Part shown: positions 18,591 through 31,454 of the stretch, in pieces
Position numbering within the stretch: position 1 is the first letter of the stretch
Layout of the letters: the number at the start of each line of letters is the position of its first letter
DNA from: Pontiella desulfatans
Lineage (GTDB): Bacteria; Verrucomicrobiota; Kiritimatiellia; Kiritimatiellales; Pontiellaceae
Direction of reading: 5' to 3'
Length of the DNA: 64,000 nt
Assembly: GCF_900890425.1 (NCBI RefSeq)
Contig: NZ_CAAHFG010000001.1
Coordinates: 1,178,001 to 1,242,000 of the forward strand
Notes under the pieces: model-generated
Database searches by the model: none
Seen by the model: the letters and a program-made list of their open reading frames with translations, nothing else
What the model was told of the DNA's origin: nothing
Position numbers and translations under genes: made by a program

Positions 18591-19976
18591 TTATAAAGTC
18601 CAACCTTCGCGATATTCATGCTGAATAAGGCGGTTGGCCAGCTCGTGGTCGGTTTTCATGTTTTTGCTGTCCCACATTAATTTGGTTCCGGCGCCGACAC
18701 GCTCGGCGACGCAGCCGAGCAGGATGGTTTCGGTCAGTGGCCCGGCATAGTCGAAGTTGGATTTTGCGATCGAAGGATCGTTGGCCTTGATGGCGTTGAA
18801 CCATTCCACGTAGTGGCCGGGCGAGCGTTGCATGGTCTTCGGGGGAATTTCTCCGGCGCGGGCGACGGCCTGCATGGCGCTTTCGGGGAAGAGGCGCGGC
18901 GTTGTTTTATGGGTGCACATCATGCTGTTTTTGCTACCGTGGAAAATCATGCCACTGGAGGTCAGGGTGCGTTCCTTTTCCAGCGCTTCCGGGCGTGGTG
19001 GCAGCGTTTTCCCGTCGAACCATTTCAACGTGACCGGGGGCCGGGCGCCGCGCGCCGCGAACTGGAAGGTGACGGTTGCCGACGACGGGTAGGTGTGCTT
19101 GGCGCTGGCGGGGTTCGTGCGTTCGAATTCCGCCTCGACGCTCAGCGGTGCGCCGAGTCCGAGCGCCCAGACGGGATAGTCCATGATATGCGCCCCCATG
19201 TCGCCGAGCGCTCCGGCTCCATAGTCATAATACGCGCGCCAGTTGAACGGGGCGACGACCGAATCCTTGTCCGTTCCGCCGAAGGGGGCGTCGGGAGCCG
19301 GCCCCAGCCAGAGATCCCAGTTCAAAGTGGATGGTGCGGGTTGCGCTTTCGGGCGGACGATGCCCTGGGGCCAGATCGGCCGGTCGCTCCAGCAGTGCAC
19401 CTCGGCAACGTCTCCGAGCAGGCCGCCCTTGATCCATTCGTTGACCAAACGCGCCCCTTCGCGGGCGTGGCCCTGGTTGCCCATCTGGCAGACGATTTTG
19501 TTTTCGCGGGCATATTCCGTGAGGATGCGCGCTTCGGAGATGGTGCGGGTCAGTGGCTTTTCGCAATAGATTGGCAGCCCCAGCTGCATGGCGGCCATGG
19601 CCACCACGGCATGGGTGTGGTCGGGGGTGGTGATGACGACCGCGTCGAGGTTTTTCGCCTCCTTGTCGAGCATCACGCGCCAGTCCTCGAACCGCTTGGC
19701 GGGTGGGTGCTTTTTGAAGGATGGCGCGCTCCGCACCTGATCGACGTCGCATAGCGAATGGATATTGTGAGCGGCGCAACCCTGAATGTTTATCCTTCCT
19801 TTTCCGCCAATACCGACAAATCCAAGGTTTAGGCGTTCGCTCGGTGGGAGTTGGTTATTTCGGGACTTGCCGTCCTTGCGGGCGCTTTGCGCCAGCACGG
19901 ACGATGGAACAATATTGAACGCAGCAACGGCGGCGCTTGCCGCCAACACCTTTCTCCGGCATATCTGGTTGGTCAT
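18591..19976 (-). CDS. Gfo/Idh/MocA family oxidoreductase, Tat-exported
   Basis: A 461-aa NAD(P)-dependent sugar dehydrogenase family protein. It has a Tat-type leader (RRKVLAASAAVAAF), the Rossmann motif VGIGGKGRINIQG, TPDHTH, the CEKPLTRT signature, DYGAGALGDMG and a C-terminal IQHEYREG. ATG 19,976 is chosen since AGGAAGAA lies just upstream, and because operator D and its -10 box fall at 20,013-20,066; the longer frame to 20,213 would read through them. It is the first gene of the long leftward unit D. Similar overall to the proteins at 2,009 and 38,396. Confidence 0.9.
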   Translation of the reverse strand: MTNQICRRKVLAASAAVAAFNIVPSSVLAQSARKDGKSRNNQLPPSERLNLGFVGIGGKGRINIQGCAAHNIHSLCDVDQVRSAPSFKKHPPAKRFEDWRVMLDKEAKNLDAVVITTPDHTHAVVAMAAMQLGLPIYCEKPLTRTISEARILTEYARENKIVCQMGNQGHAREGARLVNEWIKGGLLGDVAEVHCWSDRPIWPQGIVRPKAQPAPSTLNWDLWLGPAPDAPFGGTDKDSVVAPFNWRAYYDYGAGALGDMGAHIMDYPVWALGLGAPLSVEAEFERTNPASAKHTYPSSATVTFQFAARGARPPVTLKWFDGKTLPPRPEALEKERTLTSSGMIFHGSKNSMMCTHKTTPRLFPESAMQAVARAGEIPPKTMQRSPGHYVEWFNAIKANDPSIAKSNFDYAGPLTETILLGCVAERVGAGTKLMWDSKNMKTDHELANRLIQHEYREGWTL

Positions 19977-20012
19977 AAGTTCTTCCTCATGATGAGTCAT
20001 TCTACTCTGGAA

Positions 20013-20018
20013 AGATAG
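20013..20018 (-). promoter_or_regulatory. -10-like box of unit D
   Basis: TATCTT on the minus strand, 18 bases downstream of operator D and about 37 bases before the oxidoreductase ATG. Confidence 0.45.
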
Positions 20019-20036
20019 CATCGAGAGGGGTGGGGG

Positions 20037-20066
20037 TCTTGTAAAAAAAGAGCATAGCGGTGTAGA
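20037..20066 (-). promoter_or_regulatory. AraC-type operator, copy D
   Basis: Minus strand: CTACACC at positions 1-7, ATGC at 11-14, TTACAAGAC at 22-30; half-sites 21 bp apart. It drives the leftward unit from 19,976 to 9,703. It faces copy C, 20 bp away, in a divergent promoter region. Confidence 0.82.
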
Positions 20067-20086
20067 TCCCAGAGGATTTTCTCCTC

Positions 20087-20116
20087 TACACCAATGCGCC
20101 GTTTTTCTACAAGACA
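20087..20116 (+). promoter_or_regulatory. AraC-type operator, copy C
   Basis: Plus strand: CTACACC at 1-7 and CTACAAGAC at 22-30. The central ATGC is shifted 2 bases (9-12). It lies 71 bases upstream of the GH29 start. No good -10 hexamer is seen at the usual distance; TTTTAA 26 bases downstream is the nearest. Confidence 0.75.
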
Positions 20117-20187
20117 GTGGGGGCGTTGCCAGAGGAACATGTTTTAACATGAATAAAGGTGTTTCAGTAAAGGAAAGGAAATTGGAT

Positions 20188-21984
20188 ATGGGCATTGGGG
20201 ATCGAGTAGGCAAACTGATGGCGGGAATTCTTGTGCTTTCGCTTATTGGAGGGATGGCGCATGGGAAAGAAGAGGTGGAGTGGTCTTACCGGGACGAAAC
20301 CGCGGAGCAGCGCAATGCCCGGATGGGCTGGTGGCGCGAGGCGCGCTTCGGCATGTTCATCCACTGGGGCGTCTATTCCGTGCCGGCTGGAACCTACAAG
20401 GGCGAGCAGATCGGCTTCATCGGCGAGTGGATCATGCATCGCGCCCAGATTCCGATTGCGGAATACAAGGAATATGCCAAGCAGTTCAATCCCGTGAAGT
20501 ACGACCCCGAAGCCTGGGTGCGCATGGCCAAGGATGCGGGCATGAAATACATCGTCATCACCTCGAAGCACCACGACGGCTTTGCGCTGTTCGACACCAA
20601 GGCGAGCGACTGGAACGTCGTGCAGGCTTCGCCGTACGGGAAGGATCTGCTCAAGCCGTTGGCCGAAGCTTGCCGGAAGCACGGCATGAAGCTGGGCTTC
20701 TACTATTCGCAGGCGCAGGATTGGACGCACCCCGGCGGCTCTTCGAGGGATAATGAATATTGGGACGACGCCCAAAACGGCGATATGGACGAGTTCATCA
20801 AAAACATCTCGATTCCCCAGATCAAGGAGCTCTTCACGAACTATGGCGACGTCGCCGTTCTTTGGTGGGACACGGCGCTGCGCATGACCCCCGAACGAGC
20901 CAACCTATTCAAGGGCCTCGTGGAGCTTCAGCCCGGAATTATCACCAACGACCGCCTGTTGCGCGGGCATAGCGGCGATATGAAAACCCCGGAACAGCAT
21001 GTCCCGGCCACCGGTCTCGACTACGACTGGGAATCGTGCATGACCATGAACACGACCTGGGGCTACAAGAGCTACGACGATAACTGGAAATCGAGCGAGC
21101 AGCTCATCCGGCACTTGGTCGATGTGGCCAGCAAGGGCGGCAACTATCTCTTGAACGTCGGCCCCATGTCCACCGGCGAGTTTCCGCCGGAGAGCGTCGA
21201 GCGCCTCAAGGACATCGGCGACTGGATGGAGGTCAATTCTTCATCAATCTACGGCACCACCGCCAGCCCCTTTATTCGGCTCAAGTGGGGGCGCTGCACC
21301 AAGAAGGAATACATCAATTCGTCGCAGCTCTATTTCCATGTGTTCGACTGGCCGGAGGATGGACGGCTGGTGATCGACGGCCTGCGCAACGAGGTGTTGG
21401 ATGCCTACTTCATGGCCGATCTCCAGCAGCACCCCAAGGTAGAGCGGACGGACAAAGGCGTGGTGCTGCTCCTTCCGGAAAAACCGCTTGATCCGGTGAC
21501 CACCGTTATTGTCGTGAAGGTGGATGGCAAACTGGATGTGGAGCGGATTATGCCGAAGCAAAATGAGGATGGTGTGCTGGCGCTGAAGCTGGAGGATGCC
21601 AACCTCCACGTTCCGGCATATGGCGACCAAATCAAAATCAAGCAGGATGCCAACGGAACCGACTACATCGACGGATGGACGGACTACCGTTGCCGGATCG
21701 ACTGGCTCGTTCAGATCGACCAGCCGGGCATGTTCGATGTCTACGCCGAGGTGGGCGTTGATGAGACGACTGGGTTCATGCTCCTAGTGGACAAGGCTCG
21801 GAAGCCCATGGCGGGCAAAACCACCGGGGGACTCGAAAACTACAAGACCATCAAAGTCGGCCGAATGAAGCTGACGGAAGGGGAACGCACCATCAAAATC
21901 TTTCCGCAAAAGCAGAAGTGGACGGCCATGAACTTCCGGTCGATGACCTTGAAGCCCGCCGCCGCACCGCCCGGACAGGAGTAG
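20188..21984 (+). CDS. GH29 alpha-L-fucosidase
   Basis: A secreted 598-aa fucosidase. I chose ATG 20,188 because AAGGAAAGGAA lies 8-18 bases upstream and a clean signal peptide follows (MAGILVLSLIGGMAHG). Family motifs: FGMFIHWGVYSVPAG, KYIVITSKHHDGFALFDTKAS, and Asp228 in VLWWDTAL, the place of the GH29 nucleophile. GGNYLLNVGPMSTGEFP follows, and the C-terminal part (about 440-598) is a beta-sandwich that may bind carbohydrate. It releases alpha-L-fucose from the glycan outside the cytoplasm. It is alone behind operator C and ends convergently with the sulfatase at 22,019. Confidence 0.94.
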   Translation: MGIGDRVGKLMAGILVLSLIGGMAHGKEEVEWSYRDETAEQRNARMGWWREARFGMFIHWGVYSVPAGTYKGEQIGFIGEWIMHRAQIPIAEYKEYAKQFNPVKYDPEAWVRMAKDAGMKYIVITSKHHDGFALFDTKASDWNVVQASPYGKDLLKPLAEACRKHGMKLGFYYSQAQDWTHPGGSSRDNEYWDDAQNGDMDEFIKNISIPQIKELFTNYGDVAVLWWDTALRMTPERANLFKGLVELQPGIITNDRLLRGHSGDMKTPEQHVPATGLDYDWESCMTMNTTWGYKSYDDNWKSSEQLIRHLVDVASKGGNYLLNVGPMSTGEFPPESVERLKDIGDWMEVNSSSIYGTTASPFIRLKWGRCTKKEYINSSQLYFHVFDWPEDGRLVIDGLRNEVLDAYFMADLQQHPKVERTDKGVVLLLPEKPLDPVTTVIVVKVDGKLDVERIMPKQNEDGVLALKLEDANLHVPAYGDQIKIKQDANGTDYIDGWTDYRCRIDWLVQIDQPGMFDVYAEVGVDETTGFMLLVDKARKPMAGKTTGGLENYKTIKVGRMKLTEGERTIKIFPQKQKWTAMNFRSMTLKPAAAPPGQE

Positions 21985-22018
21985 GCGACCGTCGGAATGG
22001 GCATCGGCGGCCTGTTTT

Positions 22019-23605
22019 TTATCGGGGATCGTTTTCTATGTGGGTTTTCGGATAGCCGGGGCCGCCTTTGGCCTCAACCACCAGTTCCCGGCATCGTTCC
22101 CGATAGTGTTCGAGCACCTTGCGGTGAGTGCTGGAAGGCGCGAGGTTCTTTGTTTCCAGTGCGTCGTTCCGCAGGTCGTACAGTTCTTCATAGACCGGTT
22201 GCTCCCCTTCGATGGATGCCGTGAGCGAGAGGATATGGTGTTGGTCTTTCGCCTTGTCGAAATAGCGGACATATTTGAAGTCCGTGCCGCGCACGCCTTC
22301 GATGCGCGGATAGTTTTGCCCCATGAACATGTTTTCGCAAAAGAAATCCTTCCGCCAGGAAACGCTGGTGTCGTTCATGAGCGGCGCGAGGCTCTTTCCC
22401 TGCATTTCAGCAGGAACAGGGACGCCTGCCAGTTCCAGCAGGGTGGGGGCGATGTCGATGGACAGGGCCAGTTCTTGTTTTGTTTTTCCGCATTGGCTAT
22501 CCGGCAGGCGGGGGTCGTATACGATCAATGGCACCCGCAGGGACTCGTCGTAGAGCAGCACCTTGCCTCCCAGGCCATGTTCCCCGTGCTGCAGCCCGTG
22601 GTCGGAGGTATAGAGAATGATGGTGTTGTCTAGCAGACCTTGATGTTGCAGTTCGGCGATGACCGCTCCGGTGAGCTGGTCAATCCCGGTAACCGTCTGG
22701 CACGTGAGCACTTGGCGCTCGCGCAGCGCCTTGGGGGTTTGGACATAGTTGTAGCCCTTGAGATATTTCCCGTTGTAGACCTGCTTCGGGATTTTGGGAT
22801 CACGGATGGACTTTTTGGCGACATAGGTTTCGGGGCGCGGCATCGCGTTGATCTTGTCCCGATAGGTGCTTCGGTACAACTCGGGATCAGTGGGGCGCTG
22901 CTCCATCGATCCGGTTCCCGCGCCGTGCGGAACGTTAAAGTTGACCAACAGGCAAAACGGCTGGTTGTCGGGTTTTGTTTTCAGGAAATCACTTGCTCCG
23001 GAAAACGATGGATTGTTTTGCAGGAAATTCAGGGCGCCCTCCTGGAAGATTTCAACCTGCGTTTCCGCCGTTGAATTCGTGTAGATCGGATGCTTCCCTT
23101 TGGGGTAGAACATGGAGTGTTTATGGTTGCCGTACCAATAGTCGAATTGCTTTTCCATGACGCCGCTGGAGTAGCCGGAACCTTGCGGAGACAGCCCGAT
23201 CGGCGAATGGTTCTTGCCGACGTAGCCAACATAATATCCGGCCTTCCGCAGCACCATGGGATATGTTTCCGCGAAAGCCTCCAGGCTCAAGCTGCTTTCC
23301 GAACCGAAGGTAACGCCATGTTTGCGCTCGTACTGCCCTGTCAGGATGCTGGTGCGGTTCGGCGTGCATGCCGCCGTTGTGGCAAACGCATTTTCGAAGC
23401 GAATCCCTTTGGCGGCAAGGCGGTCGATGTTCGGCGTTTTTACAACCAGATGCCCGGCGCATCCCAGATAGTCGGCACGTTGATCGTCGGCAAGTATGAC
23501 GACCACATTGGGCCGGTTCGTTCGGGCGGAGGCATGTCCCGCCATGAGCCATGCGCCAACAATCATCATTGCACTGTTTCTCAAGATATGAATGGGTTGT
23601 TGCAT
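22019..23605 (-). CDS. S1 sulfatase
   Basis: A secreted 528-aa sulfatase. ATG 23,605 is preferred over the frame opening at 23,632 because AGAAGGAAG lies right before it. Motifs: LADDQRADYLGC with the metal Asp pair at 40-41, Cys80 in CTPNRTSILTG (Asn in place of Ser/Thr before Arg), YTSDHGLQHGEHGL, and EELYDLRNDALET near the end. The DHGL variant of the DNG motif is typical of choline- and iduronate-sulfatase-like S1 members. It is a single-gene unit behind operator E. Confidence 0.92.
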   Translation of the reverse strand: MQQPIHILRNSAMMIVGAWLMAGHASARTNRPNVVVILADDQRADYLGCAGHLVVKTPNIDRLAAKGIRFENAFATTAACTPNRTSILTGQYERKHGVTFGSESSLSLEAFAETYPMVLRKAGYYVGYVGKNHSPIGLSPQGSGYSSGVMEKQFDYWYGNHKHSMFYPKGKHPIYTNSTAETQVEIFQEGALNFLQNNPSFSGASDFLKTKPDNQPFCLLVNFNVPHGAGTGSMEQRPTDPELYRSTYRDKINAMPRPETYVAKKSIRDPKIPKQVYNGKYLKGYNYVQTPKALRERQVLTCQTVTGIDQLTGAVIAELQHQGLLDNTIILYTSDHGLQHGEHGLGGKVLLYDESLRVPLIVYDPRLPDSQCGKTKQELALSIDIAPTLLELAGVPVPAEMQGKSLAPLMNDTSVSWRKDFFCENMFMGQNYPRIEGVRGTDFKYVRYFDKAKDQHHILSLTASIEGEQPVYEELYDLRNDALETKNLAPSSTHRKVLEHYRERCRELVVEAKGGPGYPKTHIENDPR

Positions 23606-23641
23606 AGGGCTTCCTTCTGTTTTGTACGTCACGCAATATTC

Positions 23642-23647
23642 AACATA
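23642..23647 (-). promoter_or_regulatory. -10-like box of unit E
   Basis: TATGTT on the minus strand, 17 bases downstream of operator E and 37 bases before the sulfatase ATG at 23,605. Confidence 0.42.
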
Positions 23648-23664
23648 TCAAGAAACGGCTGGGT

Positions 23665-23694
23665 GTCTTGTAGAAAACAGGCATGCCGGTGTAG
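23665..23694 (-). promoter_or_regulatory. AraC-type operator, copy E
   Basis: Minus strand: CTACACC at 1-7, ATGC at 11-14, CTACAAGAC at 22-30, half-sites 21 bp apart. It lies between the sulfatase at 22,019 and the end of the XRE gene. Confidence 0.82.
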
Positions 23695-23741
23695 GAAACG
23701 GCTCATTCAATCCAAAACAAAGTCCGCAGGGGTTCCTGTTT

Positions 23742-27811
<4,070 letters not shown>

Positions 27812-27822
27812 GGGGACGAACA

Positions 27823-30225
27823 TTGAAAAAATGGAATGTGATAATCGGGTTGGTAATGATCTCGGCCATAGGGGCCTTTTCAGCGCCTACCACAAGCCGA
27901 CTTGAAAACTGGAGATTTAGCAAGGCCGACACCGATGAATGGACAGCGGTCACCGTGCCGCACACCTGGAACGCCGCTGATGGCCACAACGGCGGCACCT
28001 ACTATCGCGGGGCGGGGTGCTACCGAACCGACCTGAATATTCCAGAGGTTGGAAGCCAACGGGTCTTCCTGCGTTTCATCGCAGTGGGCACTGCGGCGGA
28101 GGTTGTTCTCGACGGGCAATCCATTGGCTCGCATCTGGGCGGCTACTCGGCATTCGCGTTCGAGATTACCGATCAGGTGAAAAGCGGGAAAACCCACGAC
28201 TTGCGCGTCAAGGCCGACAATACGCATCGCCCCGACGCGGCGCCGCTTTCGGGCGACTTCACCGTATGCGGCGGCATGCACCGCCCGGTGGAGCTGATCG
28301 TTAAAAATGCGGTGTGCATCTCGCCGCTCGACCACGCCTCTCCAGGTGTTTTCATCTTTCAGGAAAACGTGAGCCGCGAAAAGGCGGGCTTGCGCGTGCG
28401 GACGTTGATCGACAACGGGGAGCGGAAGGAAAAGAACATCCGGACGCTTGTCACGCTAACCGATGCCGAGGGGAAGCAAGTTGCGCATAAGAGCCAGAGT
28501 GTTCAGGTTGAAGCTGGCTTGGTGGAAAACGCGGAACTGCTGCTGGAACTATCAAACCCCCGCTTGTGGCACGGCATCGAAGATCCCTATCTCTACACGC
28601 TGACCGTCGCCCTTTTTGATGGCGAGACGGAGGTGGACCGATATGCCAAGCGGGTGGGGTTGCGCTATTTTCATATCGATCCCGAAAAGGGGTTCTTCTT
28701 GAACGGGGAATCCTATCCGCTACACGGCGTGAACATGCATCAGGACCGCGCGGTCAAGGGCGCGGCGGTTTCGGACGAGGATATTCGGAGCGACTTTGCG
28801 CATATCCGCGAAATCGGCGCCAACTGCCTGCGCCTGGCGCACTATCCGCATTCGTCGCTGTCCTACGAAATATGCGACGAGACCGGCCTGCTGGCCTGGG
28901 CGGAAATCCCGCTGGTCAACCAGGTCACGCACGATCCGGGCTTTGCGCCGAACGCCAGGCAGCAATTGCTCGAAATGGTTCGGCAGCACAACAACCATTG
29001 CTCGATCTTTACCTGGAGCCTCTCCAACGAAATGTTCCACCGCAAAACCGAGGAGCCGATGGAGCTGCTCCGGGAATTGCAGGCCATATGCAAGGCGGAG
29101 GATCCCGCCCGTCCGACGTCGCTGGCCACGAACAACCGGCGCAAGGAACTGTGCAACCTCACCGACCTGGTTGCCTTCAACAACTATCCGGGCTGGTATG
29201 GCTCGAATCCCGAAGGCATGCAGGGCGTGCTCGATGCCTACAACCAAGCAGGCGGTCTCCGCGGCGTCGGGGTCAGCGAATATGGCGCGGGCGGCTCCAT
29301 CCGCCATCAGGATCTTTCCCTTAAGCGCGTCGCGCCCAAAGGCAATTGGCATCCGGAACAGTGGCAGGCCCATCTGCACGAGCGGCAGTACAACGCCATC
29401 ATGAACACCCCAGCCTGCTGGGGCAGCTTCGTCTGGGCCATGTTCGACTTTTCCAGCGACGGCCGCTCGGAAGGGGATCGCGACGGCGTGAACGACAAAG
29501 GCCTCATGACCCACGACCGCGCGATACGCAAGGATGCGTTCTATTTCTACAAGGCGCATTGGTCAAAGGAATCCGTGCTGCACCTGACGTCGAAGCGCTA
29601 CCGGATTCGCAACACCCGCCGCGTTCCGGTCAAGGTCTACAGCAACCAACCGGAAGTGATGCTGTCGGTGAACGGAAAGAAAATCGGCGCGTCCAAGCCC
29701 GACCGCCTCAAGGCCGCCCGCTGGGAAAACATCGAGCTCGTTGAAGGGAAAAATAAAATCGTAGTCGCCGCCGGAGATCTTCGCGACGAAGCCGTATGGA
29801 TTTTCGATCCGACCGCTCCTACGCCCGGTCCCGCCGCCGAATCGATTGTCCAAGGGCTGTTCAGCGCCTCTGATGCTGAAAAAGGGCATTCTCCCAAAGG
29901 TGCGTTCGATGGAAATGCCGCCACGCGCTGGGCAACCTCGAAAAAGGGCGCATGGTTGGCGCGCGAATTCGAGAATCCGGTTGAAACCCGATCCATCTCC
30001 ATCCGTTGGTACAAGGGCGGCGAGCGAAACTATTCCTTCAAGGTTGAAACCTCGACCGACGGAAACACTTGGCGCCCAGCCTTTGCCGGCAAGAGCGGCA
30101 AGCAGGACGGATACGAAACCTATTCGTTCGACGTCGCCTACGAGCTGAGCCATGTCCGGATCATCTGCAACGGACATGGCGGCGGGGTATGGTCATCGAT
30201 CGTCGATGTCCGGCTTGGGATGTGA
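27823..30225 (+). CDS. GH2 beta-galactosidase/glucuronidase-type enzyme with discoidin domain
   Basis: A secreted 800-aa GH2 enzyme starting at TTG 27,823 behind GGGGGACG; no in-frame ATG fits better. Domain order: jelly-roll, immunoglobulin-like, TIM barrel with acid/base Glu403 (WSLSNEMF) and nucleophile Glu486 (GVSEYGAGG), a DUF4982-like stretch, and a C-terminal discoidin domain (GAFDGNAATRWA). It is shorter than LacZ and has the plan of small GH2 enzymes found in polysaccharide loci. Specificity (beta-galactoside or beta-glucuronide) cannot be told. The stop codon is only 1 base from operator A. Confidence 0.92.
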   Translation: MKKWNVIIGLVMISAIGAFSAPTTSRLENWRFSKADTDEWTAVTVPHTWNAADGHNGGTYYRGAGCYRTDLNIPEVGSQRVFLRFIAVGTAAEVVLDGQSIGSHLGGYSAFAFEITDQVKSGKTHDLRVKADNTHRPDAAPLSGDFTVCGGMHRPVELIVKNAVCISPLDHASPGVFIFQENVSREKAGLRVRTLIDNGERKEKNIRTLVTLTDAEGKQVAHKSQSVQVEAGLVENAELLLELSNPRLWHGIEDPYLYTLTVALFDGETEVDRYAKRVGLRYFHIDPEKGFFLNGESYPLHGVNMHQDRAVKGAAVSDEDIRSDFAHIREIGANCLRLAHYPHSSLSYEICDETGLLAWAEIPLVNQVTHDPGFAPNARQQLLEMVRQHNNHCSIFTWSLSNEMFHRKTEEPMELLRELQAICKAEDPARPTSLATNNRRKELCNLTDLVAFNNYPGWYGSNPEGMQGVLDAYNQAGGLRGVGVSEYGAGGSIRHQDLSLKRVAPKGNWHPEQWQAHLHERQYNAIMNTPACWGSFVWAMFDFSSDGRSEGDRDGVNDKGLMTHDRAIRKDAFYFYKAHWSKESVLHLTSKRYRIRNTRRVPVKVYSNQPEVMLSVNGKKIGASKPDRLKAARWENIELVEGKNKIVVAAGDLRDEAVWIFDPTAPTPGPAAESIVQGLFSASDAEKGHSPKGAFDGNAATRWATSKKGAWLAREFENPVETRSISIRWYKGGERNYSFKVETSTDGNTWRPAFAGKSGKQDGYETYSFDVAYELSHVRIICNGHGGGVWSSIVDVRLGM

Positions 30226-30226
30226 T

Positions 30227-30256
30227 CTACACCAATATGCTTTTTTTCTACAAGAC
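30227..30256 (+). promoter_or_regulatory. AraC-type operator, copy A
   Basis: Plus strand: CTACACC at 1-7, central TATGC at 10-14, CTACAAGAC at 22-30, half-sites 21 bp apart. It starts directly after the GH2 stop codon and serves the unit from 30,330. Confidence 0.83.
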
Positions 30257-30274
30257 GCCGTGTTTCCCATTTGG

Positions 30275-30280
30275 TATCCC
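30275..30280 (+). promoter_or_regulatory. -10-like box of unit A
   Basis: TATCCC, 18 bases downstream of operator A and 49 bases before ATG 30,330. Confidence 0.4.
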
Positions 30281-30329
30281 TAGAGCATGTGCAGTCCGTC
30301 CGACTGCAAGTCAGGTTTGGAGGATGGCA

Positions 30330-31427
30330 ATGGGGAATTCGAAGTGCTGGCCTAGCCGGTGTATATGGAGTTGCATTCTACTGGCCATGCTTTGCACGGT
30401 TTGCGGTACAAGCATGGCCTCTTCGGAAATCCAGCTGCTTCCCGTGCCGCGCACATCGGTGCTCTCGGAACCCGGACTTATTGTCTGGGGCGCGAGCATG
30501 GTGCAGGACGATGATGGCGTCTGCCACCTTTTCTACTGTCGATGGAAGGGGCGGTTGGTGAGGGATTGGTACATGCGCTCGGAGATCGTGCATGCCACGG
30601 CGCCATCGCCCGGAGGACCCTACACGCCCCAGGGCGTGGTGCTGACCAAGAGGCCGGAGGGCGCCGATGCGTGGGACGGCCTTTCCTCCTACAATCCGAC
30701 CGTTGTGCGTTTCGGCGACAAATACTACCTCTACTACACCGGCTGCAACGGGGCGAACCGCCGCATTCGCCGGGAAGACGGATCGTTCAAGTCCTCCCCG
30801 AACGGCACCGCATTGGCGCAACGCGTCGGCGTGGCGGTGGCCGACCATCCGGCTGGGCCATGGAAACGGATGGACGAACCGTTGGTGGATCTTTCGGATG
30901 ATGGCTTCGATTCCCAGATGGTTTGCAACCCCAGCGTGACCCAAGGTTCGGACGGCCGCTTTTTGATGGTCTATAAGTGTTCGGATGGGTCGCCGAAGAC
31001 CGGGGGCGGCATCTATCTGACCGTCGCTTTTTCCGACCACCCGACCGGCCCGTTCAAAAAGACCGGAACGAAGATTCTTTCGCATCCGGATAGTGCATTT
31101 GCCGTGGAGGATCCCTTCGTCTGGTGGGAGGATGGCCGATACCGTATTGTGGTAGACGACCAGCACGGCGACTTTTCCGGAGAAAAGGGGCTGATCCTGT
31201 TTGAGTCGGAGGACGGCCTGGATTGGCGGAAATCCGATCCGTTCGTGCTCAGCCGGTGCCAGATCGACTGGGAAGGCGGGCCGCTCGAAAAAACACATCA
31301 TCTCGAACGCCCGCAGATCTGGCTGAAAGACGGAAAGCCGGCCATGCTCTTTGCCGCGATTGCGCGAGAGGGCAATGAATATTTCAACGTGCATATTCCG
31401 CTCCAGGCGGTATCTTCGGAAAAATAA
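30330..31427 (+). CDS. GH43/GH117-like beta-propeller glycosidase
   Basis: A secreted 365-aa propeller glycosidase, paralogue of 850-1,905. ATG 30,330 is chosen because GGAGG lies six bases upstream, while the ATG at 30,324 has no room for a ribosome site; upstream frame to 30,069 overlaps the GH2 gene and operator. Blade motifs: WGASMVQDDDGVCHLFY, NPTVVRFGDKYYLYY, NPSVTQGSDGRFLMVYK, VEDPFVWWEDGRYRIV; it ends FNVHIPLQ. First gene of unit A, followed by a fucosidase. The role is probably exo-removal of a terminal sugar before or after fucose release. Confidence 0.8.
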   Translation: MGNSKCWPSRCIWSCILLAMLCTVCGTSMASSEIQLLPVPRTSVLSEPGLIVWGASMVQDDDGVCHLFYCRWKGRLVRDWYMRSEIVHATAPSPGGPYTPQGVVLTKRPEGADAWDGLSSYNPTVVRFGDKYYLYYTGCNGANRRIRREDGSFKSSPNGTALAQRVGVAVADHPAGPWKRMDEPLVDLSDDGFDSQMVCNPSVTQGSDGRFLMVYKCSDGSPKTGGGIYLTVAFSDHPTGPFKKTGTKILSHPDSAFAVEDPFVWWEDGRYRIVVDDQHGDFSGEKGLILFESEDGLDWRKSDPFVLSRCQIDWEGGPLEKTHHLERPQIWLKDGKPAMLFAAIAREGNEYFNVHIPLQAVSSEK

Positions 31428-31454
31428 ATCATGGTTTAATGAGGAGATTGGATT

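Noticed and set aside
19977-20213. N-terminal extension of the oxidoreductase gene
   Set aside because: It would run across operators C and D and the -10 box; ATG 19,976 has a good ribosome site and a Tat leader.
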